From Serratia fonticola (lineage in GTDB: Bacteria > Pseudomonadota > Gammaproteobacteria > Enterobacterales > Enterobacteriaceae), in NCBI RefSeq assembly GCF_001006005.1, contig NZ_CP011254.1, positions 4,030,001-4,094,000 on the forward strand: DNA of 64,000 nt, written 5' to 3'. The notes beneath the pieces were generated by a model. It made no database searches and was not told the DNA's origin. It saw nothing but the letters and a program-made list of their open reading frames with translations. Position 1 is the first letter of the stretch. Each line of letters begins with the position of its first letter. Of this stretch, positions 51,107-59,695 are shown in pieces. A program made the position numbers and the translations under genes.

Positions 51107-51691
51107 ATGAATATAAAACAGCTGAGTTTATCGCTTTTTCGTAATAATTTTAGTATGGGTGTTGGTATCGTGCTTGGTTTTATTTGTACAACAAGCCAGG
51201 CTGTACCTCAAAAAATCACCTTTTCCGCTACCGTTTTGCAAGGAAGTTGCGAAATATCTCTTAAAACCCCGGTAGTGGAATTTGGAGAGATGCAGGCTAC
51301 CGAGATGCTTGGTGCCAAGAAACACTCAGAAATTAAACAGGTTGATGTGCAGTTAACAGAATGTAAGGGAATTGTAGATGGCCCACAAAAACCCTTACTT
51401 TCCATTAAGGGGGCAACTATTGGAGGAGAACCAAATTTATTTCGTAACGGTGGGACCTCCTCTGGCTTTGGCGTGGTGATTTCTGAAAATGCTGACATTG
51501 ATATTCCAAATGGGATTGGATTGGCCAAAAATGGAACCGAGTTCGCTTTCGCTGGAAAAACCGAGGGAGGCAGCGTAGCTAATGGCGATATCATGACGTT
51601 ATATACAGCGGTATCATGTGGTGTTGATTGTAAGGACGTTAAAGTAGGCACGCTGGAAGCCTCTGCGCAGCTTGAATTCCTTTATCGTTAA
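51107..51691 (+). CDS. fimbrial minor subunit B
   Basis: 194 residues. Signal peptide NNFSMGVGIVLGFICTTSQA; Cys in VLQGSCEISLKTPVVEFGEM with a partner in VQLTECKGIVDGP, and two more close cysteines in AVSCGVDCKD. Ends in SAQLEFLYR. Similar in layout to subunit A, so probably a duplication. Confidence 0.88.
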   Translation: MNIKQLSLSLFRNNFSMGVGIVLGFICTTSQAVPQKITFSATVLQGSCEISLKTPVVEFGEMQATEMLGAKKHSEIKQVDVQLTECKGIVDGPQKPLLSIKGATIGGEPNLFRNGGTSSGFGVVISENADIDIPNGIGLAKNGTEFAFAGKTEGGSVANGDIMTLYTAVSCGVDCKDVKVGTLEASAQLEFLYR

Positions 51692-51710
51692 TTATTAGGA
51701 GATATAAAGA

Positions 51711-52478
51711 GTGAAAGTGGGAGAGGCGATCAAAAGACGTTGGCAAGCATGGGGGATTGGGGCAATGTTAATTCTTCAATGTTCTCATGTGGCTGCGGAC
51801 GGAGGATTATCTTTAGATAGAACACGAGTAATTTTCCAACAGGCTAATATGGCTCAATCTGTGACGTTACGTAATCGGGGAGAGGCTCTCTACTTGGTAA
51901 AGTCGGTGATCACGCGTGATATTGCCGGGAAGGTTACCGCTCCATTTTGGGTAACACCTCCGTTGTTTCGTTTGGAGCCTCGCTCTCAGAACACGCTGCG
52001 TATTTTACGTCAGGGGGAAAGTTTGCCGCAGGATCGTGAATCGCTGTTCTACTTTTCAGCGTTGGCGATACCGGCAACGGCCAAACCCACCGGGAACAGT
52101 GAGAACCAACCCAAAGTTGCGGGCGCCCTTTCTCTGGGGGTTCGTTCAGTCATTAAAATGTTTTATCGCCCAACCGGGTTGGTGATGAAACCGACGCAGG
52201 CATATGAACAACTGACGTTCAGCTATAAAAATGGCAATGTGACAGCGAACAATGACTCCCCCTACTTCCTGTCATTGGCGTCGTTAACGTTAGGAACACA
52301 TTCAGTGAACCTTAATCAGGTTCCTTCGATGGTAGCGCCTTACAGCTCAGTGGTATTTGCTACACCACCAGTGACACAGGTCTCTTGGCAGTTGATTACT
52401 GATTATGGGTCGGTTACTGAACGTAAAACAATATCTATTTCCAGCACAAAGAATGGCAAAATAACAGCTGAAAAGTAA
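51711..52478 (+). CDS. periplasmic pilus chaperone 2 (PapD-like)
   Basis: 255 residues from a GTG start (GAGATATAAAGA before it). Signal peptide ends near SHVAADGG. LDRTRVIFQQANMAQSVTLR, DRESLFYFSALAIP and RSVIKMFYRPTGLVMK are the chaperone core. 19 bases after the subunit B stop. Confidence 0.93.
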   Translation: MKVGEAIKRRWQAWGIGAMLILQCSHVAADGGLSLDRTRVIFQQANMAQSVTLRNRGEALYLVKSVITRDIAGKVTAPFWVTPPLFRLEPRSQNTLRILRQGESLPQDRESLFYFSALAIPATAKPTGNSENQPKVAGALSLGVRSVIKMFYRPTGLVMKPTQAYEQLTFSYKNGNVTANNDSPYFLSLASLTLGTHSVNLNQVPSMVAPYSSVVFATPPVTQVSWQLITDYGSVTERKTISISSTKNGKITAEK

Positions 52479-52703
52479 CGGCGTTACCGGTGCGGCGGGT
52501 ATAAATTTAAATTATGGGAATTATATAGACCTTTGCATGTTTAATGTCAAGAGGTAGCTATACTGACTGTGTCCTTTGTTGATTACCTGTAACTGCAGGC
52601 TTAATAATTCTGTTCTTATTCTATATGGGCTCCAGATTCCTGTGATTTTAACTGATAATGCTGTAAGGCATTTTTTCAATTGATTTCCTGAGGGTGAAAT
52701 TAA
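52479..52703 (+). other. AT-rich gap between chaperones 2 and 3
   Basis: 225 bases without an ORF; could hold an internal promoter (TAATTCTGTTCTTATTCTATATGG near 52,602). No terminator hairpin was recognised. Confidence 0.35.
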
Positions 52704-53477
52704 ATGTCAAACATAAATGAAAAGACACCGCGAGAAAGTTCATTTCTTTCTTTCGCCCTTTGCACAGGTTTTTACCGAATATTCTTGGTGAGTGTCTGTG
52801 GGTTTGTTTTTTTAATAGGGTGCGGAACTGTAAGCCAGGCCGCGCTAATCGAAGGGATTCAATTGGGGTCTATGCGAGTAGTTTATCCTGAGGCCAATAA
52901 AAATGGCACCAAGTTCTCGCTGATGAATACCTCGAAAAATACTTTTCTTATGCAGTCCTGGATACGCATGCTGGATGGAGAGGATAAAGCTCCCTTTATT
53001 GTCCTGCCTCCTCTTAAACGCGTGGATCCACAGGAGCGCCTGAACTTACGCATCTTGCGCACGGGGGGCAATTTGCCCGAGGATCGTGAGTCTGTGTTTT
53101 ATCTGACAATGCGAGCGGTGCCGACAATCTCCGCTAAGCAAGAAGGGACTGGAGTGGTGACGTTGGTGCTGCAAAATAGTATCAAACTGTTTTACCGCCC
53201 GCAGGGCTTACCAAAAGATGGAATTAATGCGGTTGCCCATAAACTGCAGTTTACTCGTAACGGAAACCAACTTACGGCAATTAACCCTTCTCCATTTTAT
53301 CTCACTTTATCGCATCTGGCGGTCGGTCCTTATCTGCTGGATAAAGATAAGTTGCAATTAATGGTGCCTCCTAAAGGTCAACAAAGCTGGCAGATACCCT
53401 CTTCTGCCAGGGGCGAGGTGAGGTGGAAGTTAATAGATGAGATGGGTGAGTCCACTCAAGAACAGCGGCAGTTGTGA
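52704..53477 (+). CDS. periplasmic pilus chaperone 3 (PapD-like)
   Basis: 257 residues with a long N-terminal leader; the hydrophobic stretch FLVSVCGFVFLIGCGTVSQA could be cut as SQA/ALIE or, because of LIGC, as a lipoprotein-like site. SMRVVYPEANKNGTKFSLMN, DRESVFYLTMRAVP and NSIKLFYRPQGLP give the family. Immediately precedes the usher. Third chaperone in one operon, which is unusual. Confidence 0.92.
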   Translation: MSNINEKTPRESSFLSFALCTGFYRIFLVSVCGFVFLIGCGTVSQAALIEGIQLGSMRVVYPEANKNGTKFSLMNTSKNTFLMQSWIRMLDGEDKAPFIVLPPLKRVDPQERLNLRILRTGGNLPEDRESVFYLTMRAVPTISAKQEGTGVVTLVLQNSIKLFYRPQGLPKDGINAVAHKLQFTRNGNQLTAINPSPFYLTLSHLAVGPYLLDKDKLQLMVPPKGQQSWQIPSSARGEVRWKLIDEMGESTQEQRQL

Positions 53478-53533
53478 TTAAGCAGTTCTAGTATTTTACC
53501 GGTAAGTTCCTTTGAATAACAAATGATGTTTAT

Positions 53534-56161
53534 ATGATCAATCAGCGATGTAAACCACAGAAAAAACATGCAACTTGTTTGGCTGAGATAAAACCACGTT
53601 GGAACCCAATTTATTTGTTTTTATTCCTGGCTGGATGTACAGGCTCCGCTTTTGCCGACGATTATTTTGACCCGTCGCTCTTATCCCTGGGCGACAGCAG
53701 CAGTTCGTCTGATATTGATTTATCCCAGTTTTCGACTGCCGGTTACGTTCCGGCAGGACACTATCTGGTGGATATTTATCTTAACCAGCAGCGTATCGGT
53801 AGCAATGACATCGTCTTCGCCAAAGAAAATGGATCCAATAAAGTACTTGCGGAGTTGACCCCGAGAATGCTGGAAGACTGGGGGGTGAATGTTACGGCGT
53901 CGGCGACGTTGAAAGATCTGCCAAAAAACCGCCCAGTCGGTGATTTGGGGCTGTTGATCCCCCAGGCTTCGGTGACGATGAATCTGGCAAAGTTACGTTT
54001 GGATTTAAGCATACCGCAGGTAGCATTAAAGCCGAATATCACTGGTTATGTTGATCCCACACTATGGGATCAGGGGATCCCGGCTTTTTTAATGAACTAT
54101 AACCTCAGTGGTTCTCGTTCATGGCTGGATGGCTACTCTGGTGGCGATAAAAGCAGAAATCAGAGTCTGTTTGTCAATCTTCATAGCGGTCTCAATTGGG
54201 GAGCCTGGCGGTTGCGCAGTGATATGACCCATAACCGTTCTGAAGCAACGGGGAATTCTTCTTGGGGGGACAGCTCATTTCAGGAAACAGAATTTCTAAA
54301 TACATATCTGCAGCGTGATATTCAGACGTTGAGAGCCCAGCTGACAATGGGCGATATTTCCAGTGGTGGCGACATTTTTGACAGTATGCCTTTTCGGGGT
54401 GTGCAGTTAAGCTCCAATGATGACATGCTGCCTGACAGCCAACGTGGTTTTGCGCCAGTCATTGCGGGCATTGCCAGTTCCAATGCGAGAGTGACGGTCA
54501 GCCAACATGGCAACGTGATTTACCAGACTTATGTGCCGCCCGGTCCGTTTAAACTGACGGATGTCTACCAGGCCAGTTCTGGCGGGGATTTAACCATAAC
54601 GATTGTAGAAGCGGACGGTAGCCAACGAACCTCTACCCAAGCTTATTCCGCGTTGCCCATCATGCAACGACCAGGAAAAATGAACTTTGAGCTGGCGGCG
54701 GGTCGCTATCGCAGTGGCGGTATGACCGAGGGCAATCAGCAGCCGACGTTCGGTATGGGGACCCTGATATATGGCTTACCCTACAATATTACGCTTTATG
54801 GTGGTGGACTGTTGGCGTCCAATTACCAGGCTTCAGTGCTGGGTACTAGTTTTTCCCTCGGCTACTTAGGGGCTGTTTCGGCTGATATGACATTATCACG
54901 CGCATTTCTGCCAGGGGAGGATCGGCCTGCCCGGGGGAGCTCTTATCGCCTGAAATACTCCAAAAGTATGCTGGCTACTGGCACTTCGGTGGATCTCACA
55001 GCTTATCGCTATTCTACCGACAGTTATTATAGCTTTTCCGATGTGAATAGCATGGGATTTCGTTTGAATGATGACATTATCCCATGGGCACGCGAACGCC
55101 GCCGCAGCACCTGGCAAATGCAATTAAGCCAGCAGCTGAGTTCATGGGGATCGCTGTATTTCTCCGCTGTCCGTGACAGCTATTGGGGAAATTCACATGT
55201 GAACACCAGCTTGTCCAGTGGTTTTAGTGGAAACCTGGCAGGTATCGGTTACTCGTTAAGCTACAGCATCGACCGCATCAAAGGCGATGGCGATTGGCCG
55301 GAAAACCGTCAGGTGGCGCTGAACGTGCAATTGCCTTTGAGCCTGCTTGGGGGAAGTGATGCCTTCGGTAATGCTTATGCCAGTTACAACACAAGTCGTG
55401 ACAATGATGGGAAAACCAGCCATCAGGGTGGCATCAGCGGCAGCATATTGGAGGGGCGCTTCAACTATAACGTCATGCAGGGCGGGGGCCAGGGGCAGGC
55501 TAACTCGGGTTCTGCCAGCCTGGGCTACCAAGGGGGCAACGGCAACCTCAATCTTGGCTACAACTACAGCGACAGCTCCCGCAGCGTGAATTTTGGCCTG
55601 GCGGGCGGAGTGTTGGCACATCCTTATGGCGTAACGCTTTCCCAGACCATGGGGGACTCGGTGGCGTTAGTGCGCGCGCCGGGCGTCGCCGACTTGAAAG
55701 TAAGTGGTCGTACTCAGACTAACCGTTGGGGTTATGCCGTCGTACCTTACCTGTCTAATTATCAAAGTAATACCATCAGCGTTGATCCCAGTTCACTGGA
55801 GGAAGGGACTGACGTTAACAATACCAGCGTTAATGTATATCCGACCGGTGGCGCGGTGGTGTTGGCAAACTACCATACCCGTATTGGCCAGCAGGTACTG
55901 ATGACGTTGATTTACCACGGAAAACCTGTTCCTTTTGGGGCAATGGCTTCGCTGCAAGGGGATGAAGATAGCGCAAGTATTGTGGGTGATGGGGGCCAGG
56001 TTTACCTCAATGGCTTACCGGAAAACGGTGAGATACAGGTGAAGTGGGGTAATGGTAGCCATTCCCAGTGCAAAGTTGCATTCAAGCTCGGCGAGCCGGT
56101 AGTGCTTAATATCGACGCGGGCTTCACTCCGATGAAACAGATAACGGCCCATTGTGAGTAA
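53534..56161 (+). CDS. outer membrane fimbrial usher
   Basis: Beta-barrel secretion pore for pilus subunits (PapC/FimD family), 875 residues. The signal peptide is preceded by a basic N-terminus. The N-terminal chaperone-binding domain begins DDYFDPSLLSLGDSSS and has AGHYLVDIYLNQQRIGSNDI. The barrel follows (about 150-680, with the plug around DSQRGFAPVIAGIASSNARV). The C-terminal domains end in LNIDAGFTPMKQITAHCE with Cys residues typical of CTD2. A GGGGGG run occurs near 54,266. Confidence 0.95.
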   Translation: MINQRCKPQKKHATCLAEIKPRWNPIYLFLFLAGCTGSAFADDYFDPSLLSLGDSSSSSDIDLSQFSTAGYVPAGHYLVDIYLNQQRIGSNDIVFAKENGSNKVLAELTPRMLEDWGVNVTASATLKDLPKNRPVGDLGLLIPQASVTMNLAKLRLDLSIPQVALKPNITGYVDPTLWDQGIPAFLMNYNLSGSRSWLDGYSGGDKSRNQSLFVNLHSGLNWGAWRLRSDMTHNRSEATGNSSWGDSSFQETEFLNTYLQRDIQTLRAQLTMGDISSGGDIFDSMPFRGVQLSSNDDMLPDSQRGFAPVIAGIASSNARVTVSQHGNVIYQTYVPPGPFKLTDVYQASSGGDLTITIVEADGSQRTSTQAYSALPIMQRPGKMNFELAAGRYRSGGMTEGNQQPTFGMGTLIYGLPYNITLYGGGLLASNYQASVLGTSFSLGYLGAVSADMTLSRAFLPGEDRPARGSSYRLKYSKSMLATGTSVDLTAYRYSTDSYYSFSDVNSMGFRLNDDIIPWARERRRSTWQMQLSQQLSSWGSLYFSAVRDSYWGNSHVNTSLSSGFSGNLAGIGYSLSYSIDRIKGDGDWPENRQVALNVQLPLSLLGGSDAFGNAYASYNTSRDNDGKTSHQGGISGSILEGRFNYNVMQGGGQGQANSGSASLGYQGGNGNLNLGYNYSDSSRSVNFGLAGGVLAHPYGVTLSQTMGDSVALVRAPGVADLKVSGRTQTNRWGYAVVPYLSNYQSNTISVDPSSLEEGTDVNNTSVNVYPTGGAVVLANYHTRIGQQVLMTLIYHGKPVPFGAMASLQGDEDSASIVGDGGQVYLNGLPENGEIQVKWGNGSHSQCKVAFKLGEPVVLNIDAGFTPMKQITAHCE

Positions 56162-56314
56162 CCCTATGCTCATGTTGTCATCATTTTTCATCGCGTGATC
56201 GATGGATAATAGCAACGCTTGGGAGTGGCAAGCGGCCATTTGCCGTTCTTTTATCACGGTGCGGCTCGCTATGGCTATCTCCGGCAGCTTGTCTTTAACG
56301 AAAGGACTAAAAAG
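56162..56314 (+). other. usher to reverse-transcriptase gap
   Basis: 153 bases before the reverse transcriptase ATG. It includes small inverted repeats such as AGCGGC-CATTT-GCCGTT. The RT frame is open back to a TTG at 56,219 but has no ATG there. Could be an untranslated or structured RNA; no retron msr/msd pattern was recognised. Confidence 0.35.
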
Positions 56315-58285
56315 ATGCAATTGACAATAGTCCCTGGACTCCGGTGCCCGGACGAGGGGAGAAAAGGCACATTTGGACATCTGGACGCGGCCTATCAGTG
56401 GCTGTGTGACTCCCGGAAAAATGCACCTCCTAATGCGGACGTCTGGGATTTAAGGTTCCGCTGGAGGAACCGGCGCGAGTCCCTGTTGGCCCAATTGGAG
56501 GCGGGTGCCTATTCATTGAGACCGATGAATGTTGTTGGCAATCAACGTCAGGTGATGTGGTCTGCTGAGGATGCGCTGGTACTCAAGTGGGTGGCACTGA
56601 ACGTTATGCCCTTATTGCCGCTGCACCCGAAGTGTGAGCATGTACGGGGGCATGGCGGAGGCCGTACTTCATTGACACGTATGCAGCAGGCTATCTTGCG
56701 TGAAGGCTATTCGTGGGTGTGTAGAACGGATATTCAAGGTTACTACGCCAGTATCAATAAAAAAGTGCTGCTTGGTCAATTGGCTCGGCATGTGAAGCAC
56801 CCCGTCCTTATAAATCTATTGACGCAGTATATCCACTACTGCGTTGAGGACGGCGGTGAGTTTTATACCCCAGAGAGGGGCATTGCCCGCGGTTGCGCTC
56901 TGAGCCCCCTGATGGGGGCATTGCACTTGTGGGCGCTGGACCATCATTTTTCACAACAGGAAAATATATATTATGCACGCTATATGGATGACGTGGTGAT
57001 TATGACGAAAACACGCTGGTCTCTGCGCCGTCATGTAAAAGCCCTTAACGGGCATTTTGAAAAGCTAAGTTTCCATCAACATCCGGACAAGACCTATGTC
57101 GGCCAGCTGGCCAAGGGTTTTGACTGGATGGGCGCACAGTTGGGGCGTGCGGGGCTGCAGGGTATTGCTCCGCGCGCGCTGACAAACCATCGGACGAAGG
57201 TACGGCGGCTTTATGAGCAAACGCGATCGCTGCCTGTTGCAGAACGGGCCAGGCGCGTGTCAAATTATCTTCGCCGCTGGGAAATTTGGCGGAGGTGTCT
57301 TGTAGGCTCCCTGTGTATGTGGTGCGGCACACTCCTAGCTGAAACCGTGCAAATGTCTCATGACGTCCGTACATACGACCTGCGGGGCACGGGACCCTCG
57401 TCTCGAGAGTATCGTGCAGAAAAAAGGTCGAACTCCACGATCACGATATATACCCCTCATACTAAGAATGTGTCCATGGGATCCCCCAAGTACCTACAAC
57501 TCGCATTTCGTCTCGAAGACTGGGCAACCCCCGGCGACTACTGCGACATAACCGTAAATGCGTCCATCGGCGGAAACCTTTCCGCCACCAATGCAACGAT
57601 TAAATCCGCACCGGGGAACGGCTTTTGTGTAACGGATTCCAACCCTCTCGTGTCTATGGTCGCCAATGATGGCATCGAGATCCTCTTCAAGCTTGGGCAA
57701 AACCGCGACCGCTTCTATGTCAAAAGATTCAAGACAATATCCGAGCCTACGGTCCTTGTGCACGACGTATACTCGCCGGCGTCTGCTGGATATAAAGTCC
57801 TAATAAATGACAACCTAGGCAACCCTCCTCTTACGCAAGCGGACATAAATCTCCTGCCTGCTCCGGTGTCCTGTACCGCGACCTTGTCGTCTAAACATGT
57901 CGCTTTCGGTGACGTCTCCTGGTCCGACGCAGGGGACCCTGTGACCACTGAGGTGACTACGGTGTGTCGTTCTAAGGACGGAGTGGATGCTCGGCTGAAA
58001 GTCTCATCCGCGCTTCCCAACTCACCTCGCGGACTAAGCTTGCTGGGTACAACGCAACCTGATTGGTACGTCCATGCTGCGATTGGACGGCCTACTTGCT
58101 CTCCCGATGAGGGCCTTGATCTGCGCCCCGGGGGGGCGGCCCATGGTTTCTTTGTCTCCCCTGGAAAGCCATCGGCGCAATCGATAGTTTGGAATCTCTG
58201 CTATCTACCTGACGGGCGTAACAGAAGCCGATCTCAGGGGGGGGGGTTGGAGACGAGCGCGCTGGTGGACGTCACCTGGGATTAA
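56315..58285 (+). CDS. reverse transcriptase fused to a secreted fimbrial adhesin-like domain
   Basis: 656 residues from ATG 56,315. Residues 1-327 are an RNA-directed DNA polymerase: catalytic Asp139 in CRTDIQGYYASINKK, motif 4 GIARGCALSPLMGA, YMDD at 223-226 in YYARYMDDVVIMTKTRW, then KLSFHQHPDKTYVGQLAKGF. The start GLRCPDEGRKGTFGHLDAAY matches a stand-alone group-II-like bacterial RT type. Motif 4 has SP rather than the SQ of diversity-generating RTs, and the retron NAxxH and VTG marks are absent. Residues 320-345 (RRWEIWRRCLVGSLCMWCGT, then LLAET) look like an internal signal peptide. Residues 346-656 are a two-domain exported protein: an N-terminal domain with paired Cys, then a pilin-like domain (CTATLSSKHVAFGDVSW ... 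ALVDVTWD). It follows the usher. Codon use changes after 57,340. I see no internal start with a good ribosome site; the only internal ATG (57,317) is weak. A genuine two-function product or a read-through fusion of two genes are both possible. Confidence 0.75.
   Translation: MQLTIVPGLRCPDEGRKGTFGHLDAAYQWLCDSRKNAPPNADVWDLRFRWRNRRESLLAQLEAGAYSLRPMNVVGNQRQVMWSAEDALVLKWVALNVMPLLPLHPKCEHVRGHGGGRTSLTRMQQAILREGYSWVCRTDIQGYYASINKKVLLGQLARHVKHPVLINLLTQYIHYCVEDGGEFYTPERGIARGCALSPLMGALHLWALDHHFSQQENIYYARYMDDVVIMTKTRWSLRRHVKALNGHFEKLSFHQHPDKTYVGQLAKGFDWMGAQLGRAGLQGIAPRALTNHRTKVRRLYEQTRSLPVAERARRVSNYLRRWEIWRRCLVGSLCMWCGTLLAETVQMSHDVRTYDLRGTGPSSREYRAEKRSNSTITIYTPHTKNVSMGSPKYLQLAFRLEDWATPGDYCDITVNASIGGNLSATNATIKSAPGNGFCVTDSNPLVSMVANDGIEILFKLGQNRDRFYVKRFKTISEPTVLVHDVYSPASAGYKVLINDNLGNPPLTQADINLLPAPVSCTATLSSKHVAFGDVSWSDAGDPVTTEVTTVCRSKDGVDARLKVSSALPNSPRGLSLLGTTQPDWYVHAAIGRPTCSPDEGLDLRPGGAAHGFFVSPGKPSAQSIVWNLCYLPDGRNRSRSQGGGLETSALVDVTWD
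58237..58246 (+). repeat. ten-G homopolymer inside the adhesin end
   Basis: G10 in the codons for Gln-Gly-Gly-Gly-Leu, 12 codons before the stop. With nine G the frame would read on about 50 residues past the present stop region; with eleven it would change and stop about 25 codons later. A second tract C4G7 lies at 58,126-58,136. Such tracts are classic phase-variation sites. Confidence 0.85.
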
Positions 58286-58436
58286 GCCACGGTGCCGTAG
58301 GCCAGGAGAAAGGGTGAGCACCACCCTGGTTCATTGGACGGATAGGTGCTTACTGGTCTCGAAAAGTAATGTGGGGCACACTGGAAACGACCTTTCTGCT
58401 GCGTAAACGTACCGTGGACCCCGATGGCAAATGACG
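58286..58436 (+). other. gap after the RT-adhesin gene
   Basis: About 150 bases before the IS6 fragment. No convincing gene or terminator. Confidence 0.35.
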
Positions 58437-58520
58437 GGAACCTACCTGAAAGACAAAGGTCATTGGAAATGCTTGTACTTGGCCGTCGACATCACAGATC
58501 AGTACCACCGTTTTATCAGC
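58437..58520 (+). pseudogene. IS6-family transposase fragment
   Basis: Reads GTYLKDKGHWKCLYLAVDIT, a decayed form of the DETYLKVKG.WKYLYRAVD core of IS6-family transposases. Orientation is opposite to the piece at 47,721. Confidence 0.75.
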
Positions 58521-59145
58521 AATGGAGCAGTCTGAAAGGAATATAATGCTTGAGCATACCAATAAGGCAGACAGGAAGCAAAGCCGAAAGGAGTCCCGTT
58601 AGGTCGTAAACGCCCTGTCTTCGTGGGCTAAGTTCTGCCGCTTCATTGTCAGGGAACTGGAGCTACCGGAATTTCGCGGTAACTCCATGTTTCCCGATCC
58701 GCGGTTTATAAAATCATCAGGGAGTCAATTTAAAACTTCTCATTAATTGTTCCTTCGAACTCTCAAAGTTATGAGCATTGATTTTCCCAAGTTCCTTTTC
58801 CCATGCTGGATTTATTTTAATGTAGTACCCTGAGCTTCTGACTTCGTTTAATTAGTTCTTTTAATTCATTATTATTGTTAAAGATACGCGATTTATCATA
58901 TCGGCCCATTTTTAGTGGCAATGAAAATGATTGCGGGATAATTAGTTGATAAATCTGTGGCAGGACTGGTACAATCCATATTATGATATGCAACTCTCTC
59001 GCCGTCGCCGACCAACCTAGCATTAATTAAATCAATAATCGGACACGATCTGATGCATTACCAATGTCGGAGTCTTGTTTCTTGTAGAAATATAACATTT
59101 TTCCAGCCGGGAAATAATACGAAAGACGGTATTTAATTACAATGA
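58521..59145. other. degraded AT-rich stretch
   Basis: About 620 bases with stops in all frames. A hairpin GAGCTACCG...CGGTAACTC lies at about 58,660-58,687. One 68-codon minus-strand frame (58,817-59,023) has no recognisable family. Confidence 0.35.
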
Positions 59146-59431
<286 letters not shown>

Positions 59432-59695
59432 TCCTTGCCGGAAAGGTAAGCGGGGCGGAGATCCCCTAGTGAGTTTTAGTCTGCTGGCGATATGCTTCAG
59501 TAGCACGTCAGAAAGGACAGCAAAACCAAAACGGCTGGCGGGTACCGGTAAGGTAAGAAACCGAGTATCCGGGAAACTGCTGAGGCCACCGGGTACAGCT
59601 GTTCTCTGATATGCCGCATACAGACCTTGTACCAACAAAAAGTCATCGATAAAAACACATGGCTTATTTTTCACAATTCTTTCAGAACAGACGTT

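Noticed and set aside
56162..57300. Retron
   Set aside because: RT lacks the NAxxH and VTG marks, and no msr/msd-like inverted-repeat pair is apparent upstream.
56162..58285. Diversity-generating retroelement
   Set aside because: Motif 4 of the RT has SP rather than SQ, and I could not see a template/variable repeat pair with adenine-specific differences near it. A computed self-alignment would be needed to be certain.
58817..59023. 68-codon minus-strand ORF
   Set aside because: Short, in degraded DNA, no family; possibly a decayed gene end but unsupported.
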